Position numbers and translations under genes: made by a program
Shown: one piece after another, positions 21,650 to 30,099 of the stretch
How the letters are laid out: every line of letters begins with the position of its first letter
How positions within the stretch are numbered: position 1 is the stretch's first letter
The notes under the pieces: generated by a model
Told to the model about the DNA's origin: nothing
What the model saw: the letters and a program-made list of their open reading frames with translations, nothing else
Database searches by the model: none
NCBI RefSeq assembly: GCF_003448965.1
Contig: NZ_QRGC01000002.1
Location: 186,001 to 250,000, forward strand
Direction of reading: 5' to 3'
Length of the DNA stretch: 64,000 bases
Source: Oceanicella sp. SM1341
GTDB lineage: Bacteria > Pseudomonadota > Alphaproteobacteria > Rhodobacterales > Rhodobacteraceae

Positions 21650-22103
21650 CGGAGGCCTCCTGGGCGTGGGTGTCGATGCGCGCCGAGACCGCCTCCATCA
21701 GGCGCACGGCGTCGCGCAGGGCCGGGATGTCGGCTTCGGCGAAGTAGTCGTGGCGCAGCTCGGCGCCCAGCCCCTTCACCAGCTCGGCCTGGGCCTGCCC
21801 GTGGTCGGTGAGGATGATGAGCTTGGCGCGGCGGTCCTTCGGGTCTGCCTCGCGGCGGATGAGGTCGAGCTCCTCCATCCGGTCGAGCAGGCGCACCAGG
21901 GTGGGCTTTTCCAGCTCCAGCTCGCAGGCGAGCTCGCTCTGGGTCATGCCCGGCCGCCGCGCGAGGCGCAGCAGCGCCCGAGCCCGCGGATAGGTGAGCC
22001 CGTGCGCCAGCACCCGCGCGTTGAACTGCGTGCGCAGCTTCCGGCTCAGCCGGGTGAGGGCCTCGAGGAAGTCCGACGAGATCTCGTTGCGCTGCGTGCT
22101 CAT
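21642..22103 (-). CDS. MarR family transcriptional regulator
   Basis: A 153-residue regulator with the winged helix motif. The recognition region is MTQSELACELELEKPTLVRL, followed by the wing READPKDRRAKLIILTDHG. MarR proteins bind DNA as dimers and release it when a phenolic or other small ligand binds. As first gene of an emrBA operon it is the probable repressor of the pump. A short inverted repeat, TAGT-N6-ACTA, lies 31 bases upstream of its start and is a good operator candidate. Confidence 0.9.
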   Translation of the reverse strand: MSTQRNEISSDFLEALTRLSRKLRTQFNARVLAHGLTYPRARALLRLARRPGMTQSELACELELEKPTLVRLLDRMEELDLIRREADPKDRRAKLIILTDHGQAQAELVKGLGAELRHDYFAEADIPALRDAVRLMEAVSARIDTHAQEASDE

Positions 22104-22133
22104 GGGGCGGGTCCGGTGCGTGATGGAATAAGG

Positions 22134-22147
22134 TAGTGTGCTAACTA
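22134..22147. promoter_or_regulatory. Candidate MarR operator upstream of the efflux operon
   Basis: TAGTGTGCTAACTA is an inverted repeat (TAGT-N6-ACTA) in an unusually A/T-rich block 31 bases before the marR start. On the minus strand TTGCCC and TAGTTA, 18 bases apart, could be the -35 and -10 boxes, so the repeat would overlap the -10. Confidence 0.4.
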
Positions 22148-22182
22148 TGTCGGCACGAATAGATAGGGCAATATCGCGAACC

Positions 22183-22194
22183 TGACAAGTGTCA
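22183..22194. promoter_or_regulatory. Palindrome TGACA-AG-TGTCA in the divergent promoter region
   Basis: A perfect 5-2-5 inverted repeat, 125 bases before the FAD oxidoreductase start and 80 bases before marR on the other strand. It could bind a regulator of either gene; none is identified. Confidence 0.35.
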
Positions 22195-22318
22195 GCATGG
22201 CTGACCGATCGCATGCCGGCCATGCATGGCGCGCAGCGGGCCCCCGGGGCGCAGCCGGCGCTTGCAAGGGGGGCCGGTTTGGGGTCCTCTGGCCCTCGCA
22301 CACGAAGGGGAGACCGTG

Positions 22319-23557
22319 ATGGCTGACATCCTTGTTCTGGGCGCCGGGATGGCCGGGCTCGGCGCGGCACTGCAGTTGCAGAGGCGCGGGCATGACGTGG
22401 CCATCGTGGACCGGCGGCCCCCCGGGCGCGAGACGAGTTACGGCAATGCCGGCATCATCCAGGCCGAGGCGATGGAGCCCTACGCCATGCCGCGCGGCAT
22501 GGCGGCGCTGCTGCGCATCGCGCGCGGGCGCGACAATTCCGTGCATTACGACGCCGGCGCGCTGCCCGGGCATCTCGGGCCGCTGCTGCGCTACTGGTGG
22601 CACTCGGGCCCGGCGCGCCACGCCCGCGCCACCGATGCCTATTCCGGCCTGATCTCCCGGGCCACGGCCGAGCATGGCGCGCTGATCGCGGAGGCCGGCG
22701 CCGAGGCGCTGGTGACCCGCGAGGGCTTCCGCGAGCTCTACCGCGACGAGTCCGCCTTCACCGCCGCCGCCGGGCTGGCCGAGGGGCTGGCGGCGCGCTT
22801 CGGCCTGCATGTCTCGGTGCTCGACGCGGAAGGGCTGCGCGCGGCCGAGCCGGCGCTGCGCTCCGGCGGGGTAGGGGCGGTGCACTGGCGCGACCCCTGG
22901 ACAGTGTCCGACCCCGGCGGGCTGGTGGCGGCCTATGCCGGGCTCTTCGCCGCCCGCCGCGGCCATTTCGCGGAAGGCGACGCCTCCAGCCTCGCGCCCG
23001 CGCCGGGCGGCGGCTGGAAGGTGGAGACCATCGACGGCCCGCTGCAGGCGAAGCTCGCCGTGGTGGCGCTGGGGCCCTGGTCGCCCGCGCTGCTGGGGCC
23101 GATGGGCTACCGGGTGCCGATGCTGCGCAAGCGCGGCTACCACATGCATTACCGCGCGCCGATTCGGCTCAACCTGCCGCTGCTCGACGCCGCCCACGGC
23201 TACGTGATGGCCCCGATGGCCAAGGGGCTGCGCATCACCACCGGAGCCGAGCTGGCAGGCTCGGAGCCCTCGGCGAACCCGGTGCAGCTGCGCCGGGCCG
23301 AGCGGCTGGCGGGCGAGCTGCTCACCCTCGGCGCCCCGGTGGAGAACGCCGCTTGGATGGGCACCCGCCCCTGCATGCCCGACATGCTGCCCGTGGTGGG
23401 GGCAGCCCCCCGCCACGACGGCCTGTGGTTCCACTTCGGCCACGGCCACCAGGGCTTCACCCTGGGCCCCACCACCGGCCGGCTGCTGGCCGAGCTGATC
23501 GGCGGCGAGACGCCCTTCACCGACCCCTTGCCCTTCTCCCCCGCCCGGCTGGGCTGA
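22319..23557 (+). CDS. FAD-dependent oxidoreductase, DadA-like (DAO family)
   Basis: A 412-residue flavoprotein. The dinucleotide-binding motif ILVLGAGMAGLGAALQLQ opens the protein, followed by the second FAD strand HDVAIVDRR. The C-terminal FAD signature is WMGTRPCMPDMLPVVG and GHGHQGFTLGPTTGRLLAEL, as in D-amino acid dehydrogenase small subunits. It should oxidise an amine or D-amino acid and pass electrons to the respiratory chain. The ATG at 22319 has GAAGGGGAGA upstream. The frame is open further upstream but without family similarity. It is convergent with the TRAP/amidase operon, 4 bases from the next stop. Confidence 0.88.
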   Translation: MADILVLGAGMAGLGAALQLQRRGHDVAIVDRRPPGRETSYGNAGIIQAEAMEPYAMPRGMAALLRIARGRDNSVHYDAGALPGHLGPLLRYWWHSGPARHARATDAYSGLISRATAEHGALIAEAGAEALVTREGFRELYRDESAFTAAAGLAEGLAARFGLHVSVLDAEGLRAAEPALRSGGVGAVHWRDPWTVSDPGGLVAAYAGLFAARRGHFAEGDASSLAPAPGGGWKVETIDGPLQAKLAVVALGPWSPALLGPMGYRVPMLRKRGYHMHYRAPIRLNLPLLDAAHGYVMAPMAKGLRITTGAELAGSEPSANPVQLRRAERLAGELLTLGAPVENAAWMGTRPCMPDMLPVVGAAPRHDGLWFHFGHGHQGFTLGPTTGRLLAELIGGETPFTDPLPFSPARLG

Positions 23558-23561
23558 GGGC

Positions 23562-23723
23562 TCAGCCCTTTCCGCGGTCGTGGAAGAACAGGTCCCAGAA
23601 GGCCAGCGCCAGGGTGAGGGCCAGCACGATTCCGAGGTCCCATTGCGGGACGAACCAGAACAGGATGCCGAGGAAGCCGAGGAACACGGCGAAGGCGAAA
23701 CTGGCCAGAAGGCGGTCGGTCAT
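23562..23723 (-). CDS. Small two-segment membrane protein, unknown
   Basis: A 53-residue protein made of two hydrophobic helices (LLASFAFAVFLGFLGILFWF and LGIVLALTLALAFWDLFF) separated by VPQWD, ending in the basic tail HDRGKG. The ATG overlaps the amidase stop as ATGA, so it is translationally coupled to the amidase and is the last gene of the TRAP operon. I do not recognise a family. Small proteins of this kind are often missed and may be accessory to transporters. Confidence 0.65.
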   Translation of the reverse strand: MTDRLLASFAFAVFLGFLGILFWFVPQWDLGIVLALTLALAFWDLFFHDRGKG

Positions 23724-25069
23724 CTCTCGGTCTCCCCGGTCAGGACGAAGCTTTCCAGCCAGCGGGCGGTGCGCAGCAGGCGCGCGTCCTCGCCGCGCCG
23801 GCCCACGAGCTGCACCCCCAGCGGCAGACCCTCCGCCGTCTCGAGCAGCGGCAGGCTGATGGCCGGCAGGCCGCACAGCGTCCAGAGCGCGTTGAACTCG
23901 GCCGAGCCGGTGTGGTTCAGCCCCTCCGGCGCCGGGCCCGGGGCGGCGGGCAGCAGCAGCGCGTCGCAGCGCTCGAACAGCTTCTCCAGCCCGGCGTTCA
24001 GCACCTGTCGCCAGTCGAGCGCGGCGAGATAGTCCCGCGCCGGCATGCGCGCGCCGGCGGCCAGCGCCTCGCGCATCTGCAGCGAGAGGATGGCGCCGCC
24101 GCGCTGCTCGTAGCGGTGGTAGCATTTCGCCATCTCGGCGAGGTTGATGCGCTCGCGCGCCACGATCCCTTCGGCGAACTCGTCCGGCAGGTCCACGGCG
24201 AAGGCCTGGTCGCCCAGGGCTGTCGCGAGCTCGGAGATGGCGGCGCGCATCTCCGGGTCGGCCCCGGCGATGAGCGGCGCGCCGATGCAGGCGAAGACCG
24301 GGGCCAGCGGCGGCCGGCTCAGCGCGCCTTCCAGCAGGCGGGGGAAGGGGGCGGGCGCGGTGGCGGGGTCGTCCGGGTCATGGCCGAAGAGCGCCTCGGC
24401 CAGCAGCGCCGCCTCCGCCGTGCTGCGCGCGAAGACGCCGATGGTGTCGAGGCTGGGCGCCTGGGCCAGCACGCCCGTGCGGGGGATGGCGCCGAAGCTG
24501 GGCTTGAACCCGGTCACCCCGCAGTAGGAGGCCGGGCGCAGCACCGAGCCCGCGGTCTGGGTGCCGAGGGCGAGCGGCACCATGCCTGCCGCCACCGCCG
24601 CCGCCGAGCCGGAGGAGGAGCCGCCGGGCGTGCGGCCGGGGGCTGCGGGGTTGCGCGTCTCGCCGGGGTGGCGGAAGGCGAGCTCGGCCGTCACCGTCTT
24701 GCCGAGGATCACCGCGCCGGCGGCCTTCAGCCGCGCCACCACGAAGGCGTCGCGCCCGGGCATGCGCCCGGCGTCGAGCCCGGTGCCGTTCGTGGTCTCC
24801 ATCCCGGCGGTGTCGATCACGTCCTTCACCGCCACCGGCAGGCCGTGCAGCGGCCCGAGGGGCAGGCCGGCGCGGCGCCTGCGGTCGAGCGTCTCGGCCT
24901 GGGCGAGGGCATGGGCGGGGTCGACCCGGGCGAAGGCGCGCAGCGCCCCGTCGCGCGCCGCGATCTCGTCGAGGCAGGCGCGGGTGAGGGCCGCGGCCTC
25001 GAGCGCGCCGGAGGCGAGGCGCTCGCGCAGGGTGAACAGGTCGGGCGCCGGCATCGCGTCACCGTCCAT
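23720..25069 (-). CDS. Amidase (amidase signature family)
   Basis: A 449-residue enzyme with the Ser-cisSer-Lys triad. The Lys lies in GLPVAVKDVIDTAG (around residue 80). The Gly/Ser-rich signature is PGGSSSGSAAAVAAGMVPLA, and the nucleophile Ser lies in GTQTAGSVLRPASYCGVTGF. It hydrolyses an amide to acid and ammonia; the family includes amide, allophanate and indoleacetamide hydrolases, so the substrate is open. The ATG at 25069 overlaps dctM by 11 bases and has GGAGGT 5 bases upstream. The TRAP operon therefore probably imports an amide or a related acid that this enzyme processes. Confidence 0.9.
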   Translation of the reverse strand: MDGDAMPAPDLFTLRERLASGALEAAALTRACLDEIAARDGALRAFARVDPAHALAQAETLDRRRRAGLPLGPLHGLPVAVKDVIDTAGMETTNGTGLDAGRMPGRDAFVVARLKAAGAVILGKTVTAELAFRHPGETRNPAAPGRTPGGSSSGSAAAVAAGMVPLALGTQTAGSVLRPASYCGVTGFKPSFGAIPRTGVLAQAPSLDTIGVFARSTAEAALLAEALFGHDPDDPATAPAPFPRLLEGALSRPPLAPVFACIGAPLIAGADPEMRAAISELATALGDQAFAVDLPDEFAEGIVARERINLAEMAKCYHRYEQRGGAILSLQMREALAAGARMPARDYLAALDWRQVLNAGLEKLFERCDALLLPAAPGPAPEGLNHTGSAEFNALWTLCGLPAISLPLLETAEGLPLGVQLVGRRGEDARLLRTARWLESFVLTGETER

Positions 25070-26477
25070 AGAACACCTCCGGCAGGTGGAACACCACGGC
25101 GGGGAAGATGTAGACCACGGCCATCGAGATGAACACCATCAGCAGGAAGGGCATCACGCCCTTGAAGATCTGGGTGAGCTGCACCTCCGGCGGGGCGATG
25201 CCCTTGAGGTAATAGGCCGACATCGCCATCGGCGGGGTGAGGAAGGAGGTCTGCAGGTTCAGGGCCACGAGGATGCCGAAGAACAGCGGGTCGATGTCGA
25301 ACATCGCCAGCAGCGGCAGGAAGATCGGCACGAAGATGATGATGATCTCCGACCATTCCAGCGGCCAGCCGAGCAGGAAGATGATCAGCTGCGCCATGAG
25401 CAGGAACTGCAGCGGCGTGAGGTCGAGCCCCTCCACGAACTCCGAGATCACCTGCTCGCCGCCGAGGTAGGAGAACACCGAGGAGAAGGTGTAGGAGCCC
25501 ACGAACAGCCAGCACACCATCGCCGTGGTACGCACCGTGAGGTAGACGCTCTCGCGCAGGCGCTGGAAGGTCATCGCCCGGTAGAGCACCGCGAGCACCA
25601 TGCCGCCGAGCGCGCCGATGGCCGCAGCCTCGGTGGGCGTGGCGAGGCCGAAGAGGATGGAGCCGAGCACCGCGAGGATCAGCACCGCGAGCGGGAAGAA
25701 GGAGGTGACCAGCATGAACACGAGCTTGCCGAAGGGCACGTCCGGCACTTCCTCCTTCGTGGGCCGCGGCGCCACGGAGGGCTGCAGGATCGACCGGCCG
25801 ATCACATAGAGAAGGTAGAGCCCCACCAGCACCAGCCCCGGCAGCAGCGCGCCCGCGTAGAGCCGCACGATCGACACGCCGGAGGCCGCGGCATAGACGA
25901 TGAGCATGATCGAGGGCGGGATGAGGATGCCCAGCGTGCCGCCGGCGCAGATGATGCCGGAGGCGAAGGAGGGCTCGTAGCGCGCCTTCAGCATCGCCGG
26001 CAGCGCGAGCAGCCCCATCAGCGTCACCACCGCGCCCACGATGCCGGTGGCGGTGGCGAAGAGCGCGCAGGTGATCAGCGCCGCCACCCCCATCGAGCCC
26101 GGCGCGTTCTTCGCCGCGATGTTGAGCGTGGTGAACAGCCGGTCCACGATGTTCGCGCGCTCCACGATGTAGCCCATGAACAGGAACAGCGGCACGGCGG
26201 TGAGCACCTCGTTCGACATCACCGTGTAGGTCTGGTTGATGAACAGATCGAAGATGCGGTTGTTGTAGAACCCCTCGAGCCATAGCGACCACTGGTCCCA
26301 GGTGCCGGCATCCTCGGTGAGGCGGTTGAAGCTGCGCCACATGCGCCCGGCGTCGTAATAGGCGTAGTAGCCGAAGCCTATGCCCATGGCCATCAGCGTG
26401 AAGGCGATGGGAAAGCCCAGGAATACCAGCAGGATGAACAGGCCCAGCATCAGGAGGGCGATTTCGGGGTTGGTCAC
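25059..26477 (-). CDS. dctM: TRAP transporter large permease (DctM)
   Basis: A 472-residue integral membrane protein with about 12-13 hydrophobic helices, the Na+-coupled translocating subunit of a TRAP transporter. Typical DctM segments are LITCALFATATGIVGAVVTL, GIICAGGTLGILIPPSIMLI and TPTEAAAIGALGGMVLA. The start is a GTG at 26477 with GGAG about 8 bases upstream. The length and the long loop near residues 195-235 resemble the branch annotated as mannitol/chloroaromatic type, but the substrate is not proven. It lies between dctQ and the amidase. Confidence 0.93.
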   Translation of the reverse strand: MTNPEIALLMLGLFILLVFLGFPIAFTLMAMGIGFGYYAYYDAGRMWRSFNRLTEDAGTWDQWSLWLEGFYNNRIFDLFINQTYTVMSNEVLTAVPLFLFMGYIVERANIVDRLFTTLNIAAKNAPGSMGVAALITCALFATATGIVGAVVTLMGLLALPAMLKARYEPSFASGIICAGGTLGILIPPSIMLIVYAAASGVSIVRLYAGALLPGLVLVGLYLLYVIGRSILQPSVAPRPTKEEVPDVPFGKLVFMLVTSFFPLAVLILAVLGSILFGLATPTEAAAIGALGGMVLAVLYRAMTFQRLRESVYLTVRTTAMVCWLFVGSYTFSSVFSYLGGEQVISEFVEGLDLTPLQFLLMAQLIIFLLGWPLEWSEIIIIFVPIFLPLLAMFDIDPLFFGILVALNLQTSFLTPPMAMSAYYLKGIAPPEVQLTQIFKGVMPFLLMVFISMAVVYIFPAVVFHLPEVFYGR

Positions 26478-26516
26478 GTCGGGGCTCCGTCCGGGGCTAG
26501 TGATCTGGAAGGGGGG

Positions 26517-27083
26517 TCAGGCGGCATCGCCCTGGTGCAGGAGCAGTTCCTCTGTCTCCTGCACGTCCGCCTCGGCGGGCATCCAGGCGCCGGTGCGCAT
26601 CGCGAGAATGCAGCGGCACACCTGCGCGATGCCCTGGATGAACAGCAGCAGGCCCGCGGCCACGATCACGGTCTTGAACTGGAAGATCGGGATGCCGGCG
26701 GGGCTGTTCACGCTCACCTCGGTGTAGCCCCAGGAGCGGGAGGAGTACTTCCACCCCGAGAGGATCAGCGCCGTGACACCCGGGAAGAAGAACAGGATGT
26801 AGAGCACGAGGTCCACGCCGGCCTGCACCCGCACCGGCCAGAGCCGGTAGATGAAATCGCCCCGCACATGGCCGCCGCGCGACAGGGTATAGGCCCCGCC
26901 CATCATGAACAGCGTGCCGTACATGATGAAGGAGACGTCGAGCGCCCAGGTGGTGGGGGCGTTGAAGACATAGCGCACCACCACTTCGTAGCTCACCCCG
27001 AAGGTCATCAGGATGATCAGCCAGGCGAAGGTCCGGCCGAACCAGGCCGAAAGCTTGTCGGCAAAACGGATGAAACCCACCAT
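26517..27083 (-). CDS. dctQ: TRAP transporter small permease (DctQ)
   Basis: A 188-residue protein with four membrane segments. The family motif region is VSYEVVVRYVFNAPTTWALD, followed by GGAYTLSRGGHVRGDFIYRL. It pairs with DctM as the small membrane subunit. The ATG at 27083 (MVGFIRFADKLSAW) is the natural start. It lies 39 bases before dctM and 128 bases after the binding-protein gene, with a strong hairpin in the latter gap. Confidence 0.92.
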   Translation of the reverse strand: MVGFIRFADKLSAWFGRTFAWLIILMTFGVSYEVVVRYVFNAPTTWALDVSFIMYGTLFMMGGAYTLSRGGHVRGDFIYRLWPVRVQAGVDLVLYILFFFPGVTALILSGWKYSSRSWGYTEVSVNSPAGIPIFQFKTVIVAAGLLLFIQGIAQVCRCILAMRTGAWMPAEADVQETEELLLHQGDAA

Positions 27084-27187
27084 GCGAGAACCGCTCCCTC
27101 CCTTGCGTGGAACGCGCCGGAAACCGGGCGCGGCGGCCCGGCGGCCGGGGGGCAAGCAATGCCCCGGCCGCCGGAAATCCCTTCCCT

Positions 27188-27208
27188 CTCCGGCCCCGCG
27201 GGCCGGAG
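27188..27208 (-). terminator. Intercistronic hairpin between dctP and dctQ
   Basis: Perfect 9-bp stem CTCCGGCCC / GGGCCGGAG with a 3-base loop, starting 4 bases after the dctP stop. With no U tract it more likely stabilises the dctP mRNA end and attenuates the permease genes than ends transcription fully. Confidence 0.5.
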
Positions 27209-27211
27209 GGC

Positions 27212-28345
27212 TCACATCGCGAGCTTGCCGGGGAAGTGATGGTTGTAGGCGAGGGCGTAGTCGGGCGCGTTCATCAGCTCGTAATAGGTCACCCGCTCCA
27301 CCCATTCGCGCTGGCTGTCGAGCACCTTCTTCATGAACTCGTCCTCCTCGAGCTGGGTGATCAGCCCGTCCCAGGCGGTGATCTGCGCGTCGAGGATGTC
27401 CTTGGAGGTGCGGTGCACGGTCACGCCGCTGTCTTCCTGCAGCTTGCGCAGGTCGGCGGAGTAATTGTCCATCGCGATGGCGGTGTTGGCGGTGGAGGCC
27501 GCCTCGACGCCGTATTTCAGGATGGCCTGCAGGTCGGGGTCGAGGTCCTCGAAGAAGTCGCGGTTGAAGATGAACTCGAAGCTCTCCGAGGCCTGGTGGT
27601 AGGAGGAGAGGTAGTAGTTCTTCGCCACGTCCTGCGCGCCGAAGCGCATGTCCGAGGAGGGGTTGTTGAACTCGAAGGCGTCGATCACGCCGCGCTCCAT
27701 CGCCGGCACGATCTCGCCGCCGGGAAGCTGGGCCACCGACATGCCCATGCTCTGCATGAGGTCCGCCGCGAGGCCCACGGTGCGGTACTTCAGCCCCTTG
27801 ATGTCGTCGACGGTGTTGACCTCGTTCTTGAACCAGCCCAGCGGCTGGGCGAACATCGGGAAGCCGAGGAAGCCGATCACGTTGAGCCCGAGGATGTCCT
27901 GGGTGAGCTCGCGGTAATACTCCGCCCCGCCGCCGGCGTTGAACCATGCCAGCATGGTGGTGGCCGAGCCGCCGAACACCGGCCCGGTGCCGAAGAGCGA
28001 GGCGGCCTTGTGCTTGCCGTACCAGTAGACGGGCACGGAATGCGCCGCGTCGATCACGCCGTCGTTGCAGGCATCGAGCACCTGGAAGGCGGCGACAACG
28101 GCGCCCGCCGGCAGCAGGTCGACCTTCAGCCGCCCGCCGGACATGGCCTCCACGCGCTCGGTGTACTGTCGGGCGAAATCCATCCAGATGTCCGAGGCGG
28201 GCCAGGACGTCTGCATCTTCACCACCATGGGTGCCTGGGCGAGCACGGCAGGTGCCGCGAGCGCTCCGGTGGCCGCGATGCCGCCGGCCGCTGCGCCCTT
28301 GCGCAGGAAAGACCTGCGCGAGACGGAAGTCTCGTGTTTGTTCAT
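27212..28345 (-). CDS. dctP: TRAP transporter substrate-binding protein (DctP)
   Basis: A 377-residue periplasmic protein. The N-terminus carries a Tat-like signal (SRRSFLRKGAAAGG ... AAPAVLA). The mature protein begins MVVKMQTSWPASDIWMDFAR and contains the DctP-family block DDIKGLKYRTVGLAADLMQS with the ligand-contacting Arg, then PGGEIVPAMERGVIDAFEFN. It captures an organic acid in the periplasm and hands it to DctQM. The ATG at 28345 is preferred because GGGAGGA lies 7 bases upstream. First gene of the operon dctP-dctQ-dctM-amidase-small protein. Confidence 0.94.
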   Translation of the reverse strand: MNKHETSVSRRSFLRKGAAAGGIAATGALAAPAVLAQAPMVVKMQTSWPASDIWMDFARQYTERVEAMSGGRLKVDLLPAGAVVAAFQVLDACNDGVIDAAHSVPVYWYGKHKAASLFGTGPVFGGSATTMLAWFNAGGGAEYYRELTQDILGLNVIGFLGFPMFAQPLGWFKNEVNTVDDIKGLKYRTVGLAADLMQSMGMSVAQLPGGEIVPAMERGVIDAFEFNNPSSDMRFGAQDVAKNYYLSSYHQASESFEFIFNRDFFEDLDPDLQAILKYGVEAASTANTAIAMDNYSADLRKLQEDSGVTVHRTSKDILDAQITAWDGLITQLEEDEFMKKVLDSQREWVERVTYYELMNAPDYALAYNHHFPGKLAM

Positions 28346-28397
28346 GCTATCCTCCCATATTGGCTCGGGCATCTACGCACCCGGAGCGACATAACCC

Positions 28398-28426
28398 AGT
28401 ATCATTCAATGACTTCATTCGGGCAA
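28398..28426 (-). promoter_or_regulatory. Candidate sigma70 promoter of the TRAP/amidase operon
   Basis: On the minus strand TTGCCC (28421-28426) and GATACT (28398-28403) are separated by 17 bases and lie about 55 bases before the dctP start, in an A/T-richer block. Each hexamer matches consensus at four of six positions. Confidence 0.35.
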
Positions 28427-28612
28427 GCCGGTTTGTGTCAGAAAATCGTCCCGATTTATGGTCATAAGGTCTTACTTTTTATTTTTGCGGCGCGGCGGGT
28501 GAGTCGTTTTACGCGTGTGACGCGCAGTCGCTCCGGCGGGCGCACGCGCCATGCGGCGGCGCGACGGAATTTCCGGTTGCATCGCGGGCGTTCACCAAGT
28601 AGAGCCGTCCGC

Positions 28613-28702
28613 GGACAGGTGGCCGAGTGGTCGAAGGCGCTCCCCTGCTAAGGGAGTAGGCGGGGAACCGTCTCGAGGGTTCGAATCCCTTCCTGTCCGC
28701 CA
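28613..28702 (+). tRNA. tRNA-Ser (GCT)
   Basis: A 90-base cloverleaf. The acceptor arms GGACAGG and CCTGTCC pair perfectly. The D-arm region is TGGCCGAGTGGTCGAAGGCG, the anticodon loop CTGCTAA has anticodon GCT, and the long variable arm is typical of class II tRNA. The T-arm is GAGGGTTCGAATCCCTT, and the 3' end CCA is encoded. It reads AGC/AGU serine codons. It marks the left border of the decayed mobile region. Confidence 0.97.
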
Positions 28703-29159
28703 CCGTCACCGTTGCGAACCCGTTCATGCTGCCCGATCGAGGCGGAATTTCTCCTGTTTTCAAAAGGGTTTGCCGTGTGGGTGCGAGCCGCTGAGACGCG
28801 GGCGCAGAACGATTTTCATCTCTGAATGGCCTCTCGTCTCTTGTTGGGCGAACCGCGCCGATTTCGGTTCGGTCGAAATTTTCTTCGCCTTTCCAAAGGC
28901 ATGACTCGCGACGCCGCCAAAACTGCGCGCCCTGTTTCCATCCCTATCGAGCGGAACGGAGACCGAACGTGGGGGAGGCGTAGCCGATGGGGTTGGTGGC
29001 CGAATGGCACATAGCGGTGGCGGCATCCGCACATGGCGACAACCGGAAAACCCCGACGACAAAAGGACTTGAGTTCGTTAGCGTTACACAGCGCGGGGCG
29101 GTGACTAACGGCATTTGCGAACCCGCCATCAGCATATGAAACGATTTTCAGGAGAGTGC
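28703..29159. other. Gene-free stretch after tRNA-Ser
   Basis: These 457 bases have lower GC than the flanking core genes. No frame has both a ribosome binding site and protein-like composition. I see no copy of an integrase gene and no second copy of the tRNA 3' end here. It is probably relic mobile DNA. Confidence 0.5.
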
Positions 29160-30090
29160 ATGGGAACAGTCGATATCTTTCCCGACATCCACGGGCAGAT
29201 CGCCAAACTACGGGGGGCGCTCGATGCCCTCGGATGGCGGCGGAGACCGGCGGGCTGGATCCATCCCGACCCGGAGCGGATCATCGTCTTTCTGGGCGAC
29301 TTCATCGACCGCGGACCGGAGAACCGGGCCGTCATTCACCTGGTGCGAGACCTGATCGACAGCGGCAAGGCCCGCGCGATCATGGGCAACCACGAGCTGA
29401 ATGCCCTTCACTTCCACACGGCCCACCCCGAGACCGGGCAGCCCCTCCGCGCTCATTCGGAGAAGAACCTGCGCCAGCACGCAAGCTTCCTGGCGGAGCT
29501 TCCCGTCGGCGCCGGCGAGACCGACGAGGCGCGGCGTGGATGCGCAGCCTCCCACTGTTTCTAGAAGCTAAGGGATTCCGCGCCGTGCATGCCTGCTGGG
29601 TAGACCCCACGATCGACCGCGTGCGGGCGCTCACCGACAATGGCTTCCTGTCCGAAGAGCAGTTGATACGCGCGGCTGATCCTTCCGAAGAACTTTTCCA
29701 CCTTGCCGAGGAAATCACGAAAGGGTCCGAGCACAAGCTTCCCGAAGGGTTTGCATTCCGCGACAAGGACGGCACTCACCGCGATCACGTTCGGCTGCAA
29801 TGGTGGAATGCAGGGGCCCGGACCTGGCGTGACATCGCAATCTCGGTGCCTGTTCCGGATGATCTGCCCGATGTCCCGCTACCGGGAACCTTGATGGCGC
29901 AGACCTATCCCGCCCACGAACGCCCCGTCTTCTTCGGTCACTACTGGCTCAACGGCGATCCGATCCTGCAGGCTCCGAACGCGCTGTGCCTCGACTATTC
30001 CGCCGGTGGCCGCTGGTCACATACGAACTGCACCCGGATGAGACGTTGCTTTCTCCAGACCGGGTTCGGCTTCACCAGATCCCTGACTGA
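29160..30090 (+). pseudogene. Metallophosphoesterase, broken by two frameshifts
   Basis: The first part (29160 to about 29530) shows the calcineurin-like motifs DIFPDIHGQ, GDFIDRGPE and IMGNHELNALHF, so it was a serine/threonine-phosphatase-like or Ap4A-hydrolase-like enzyme. The reading then continues in the next frame as WMRSLPLFLEAKGFRAVHAC through FFGHYWLNGDPILQ, and again in the third frame as LVTYELHPDETLLSPDRVRL ending at a TGA at 30088. Each step fits loss of one base, near 29515-29535 and 30000-30015. A GGAG site precedes the ATG at 29160. As it stands the gene cannot make a full protein. Confidence 0.75.
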
Positions 30091-30099
30091 TCCTTCGCC

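Noticed and set aside
28944-29135. 63-residue minus-strand frame in the gap after tRNA-Ser
   Set aside because: No ribosome binding site, no family pattern and no partner gene.
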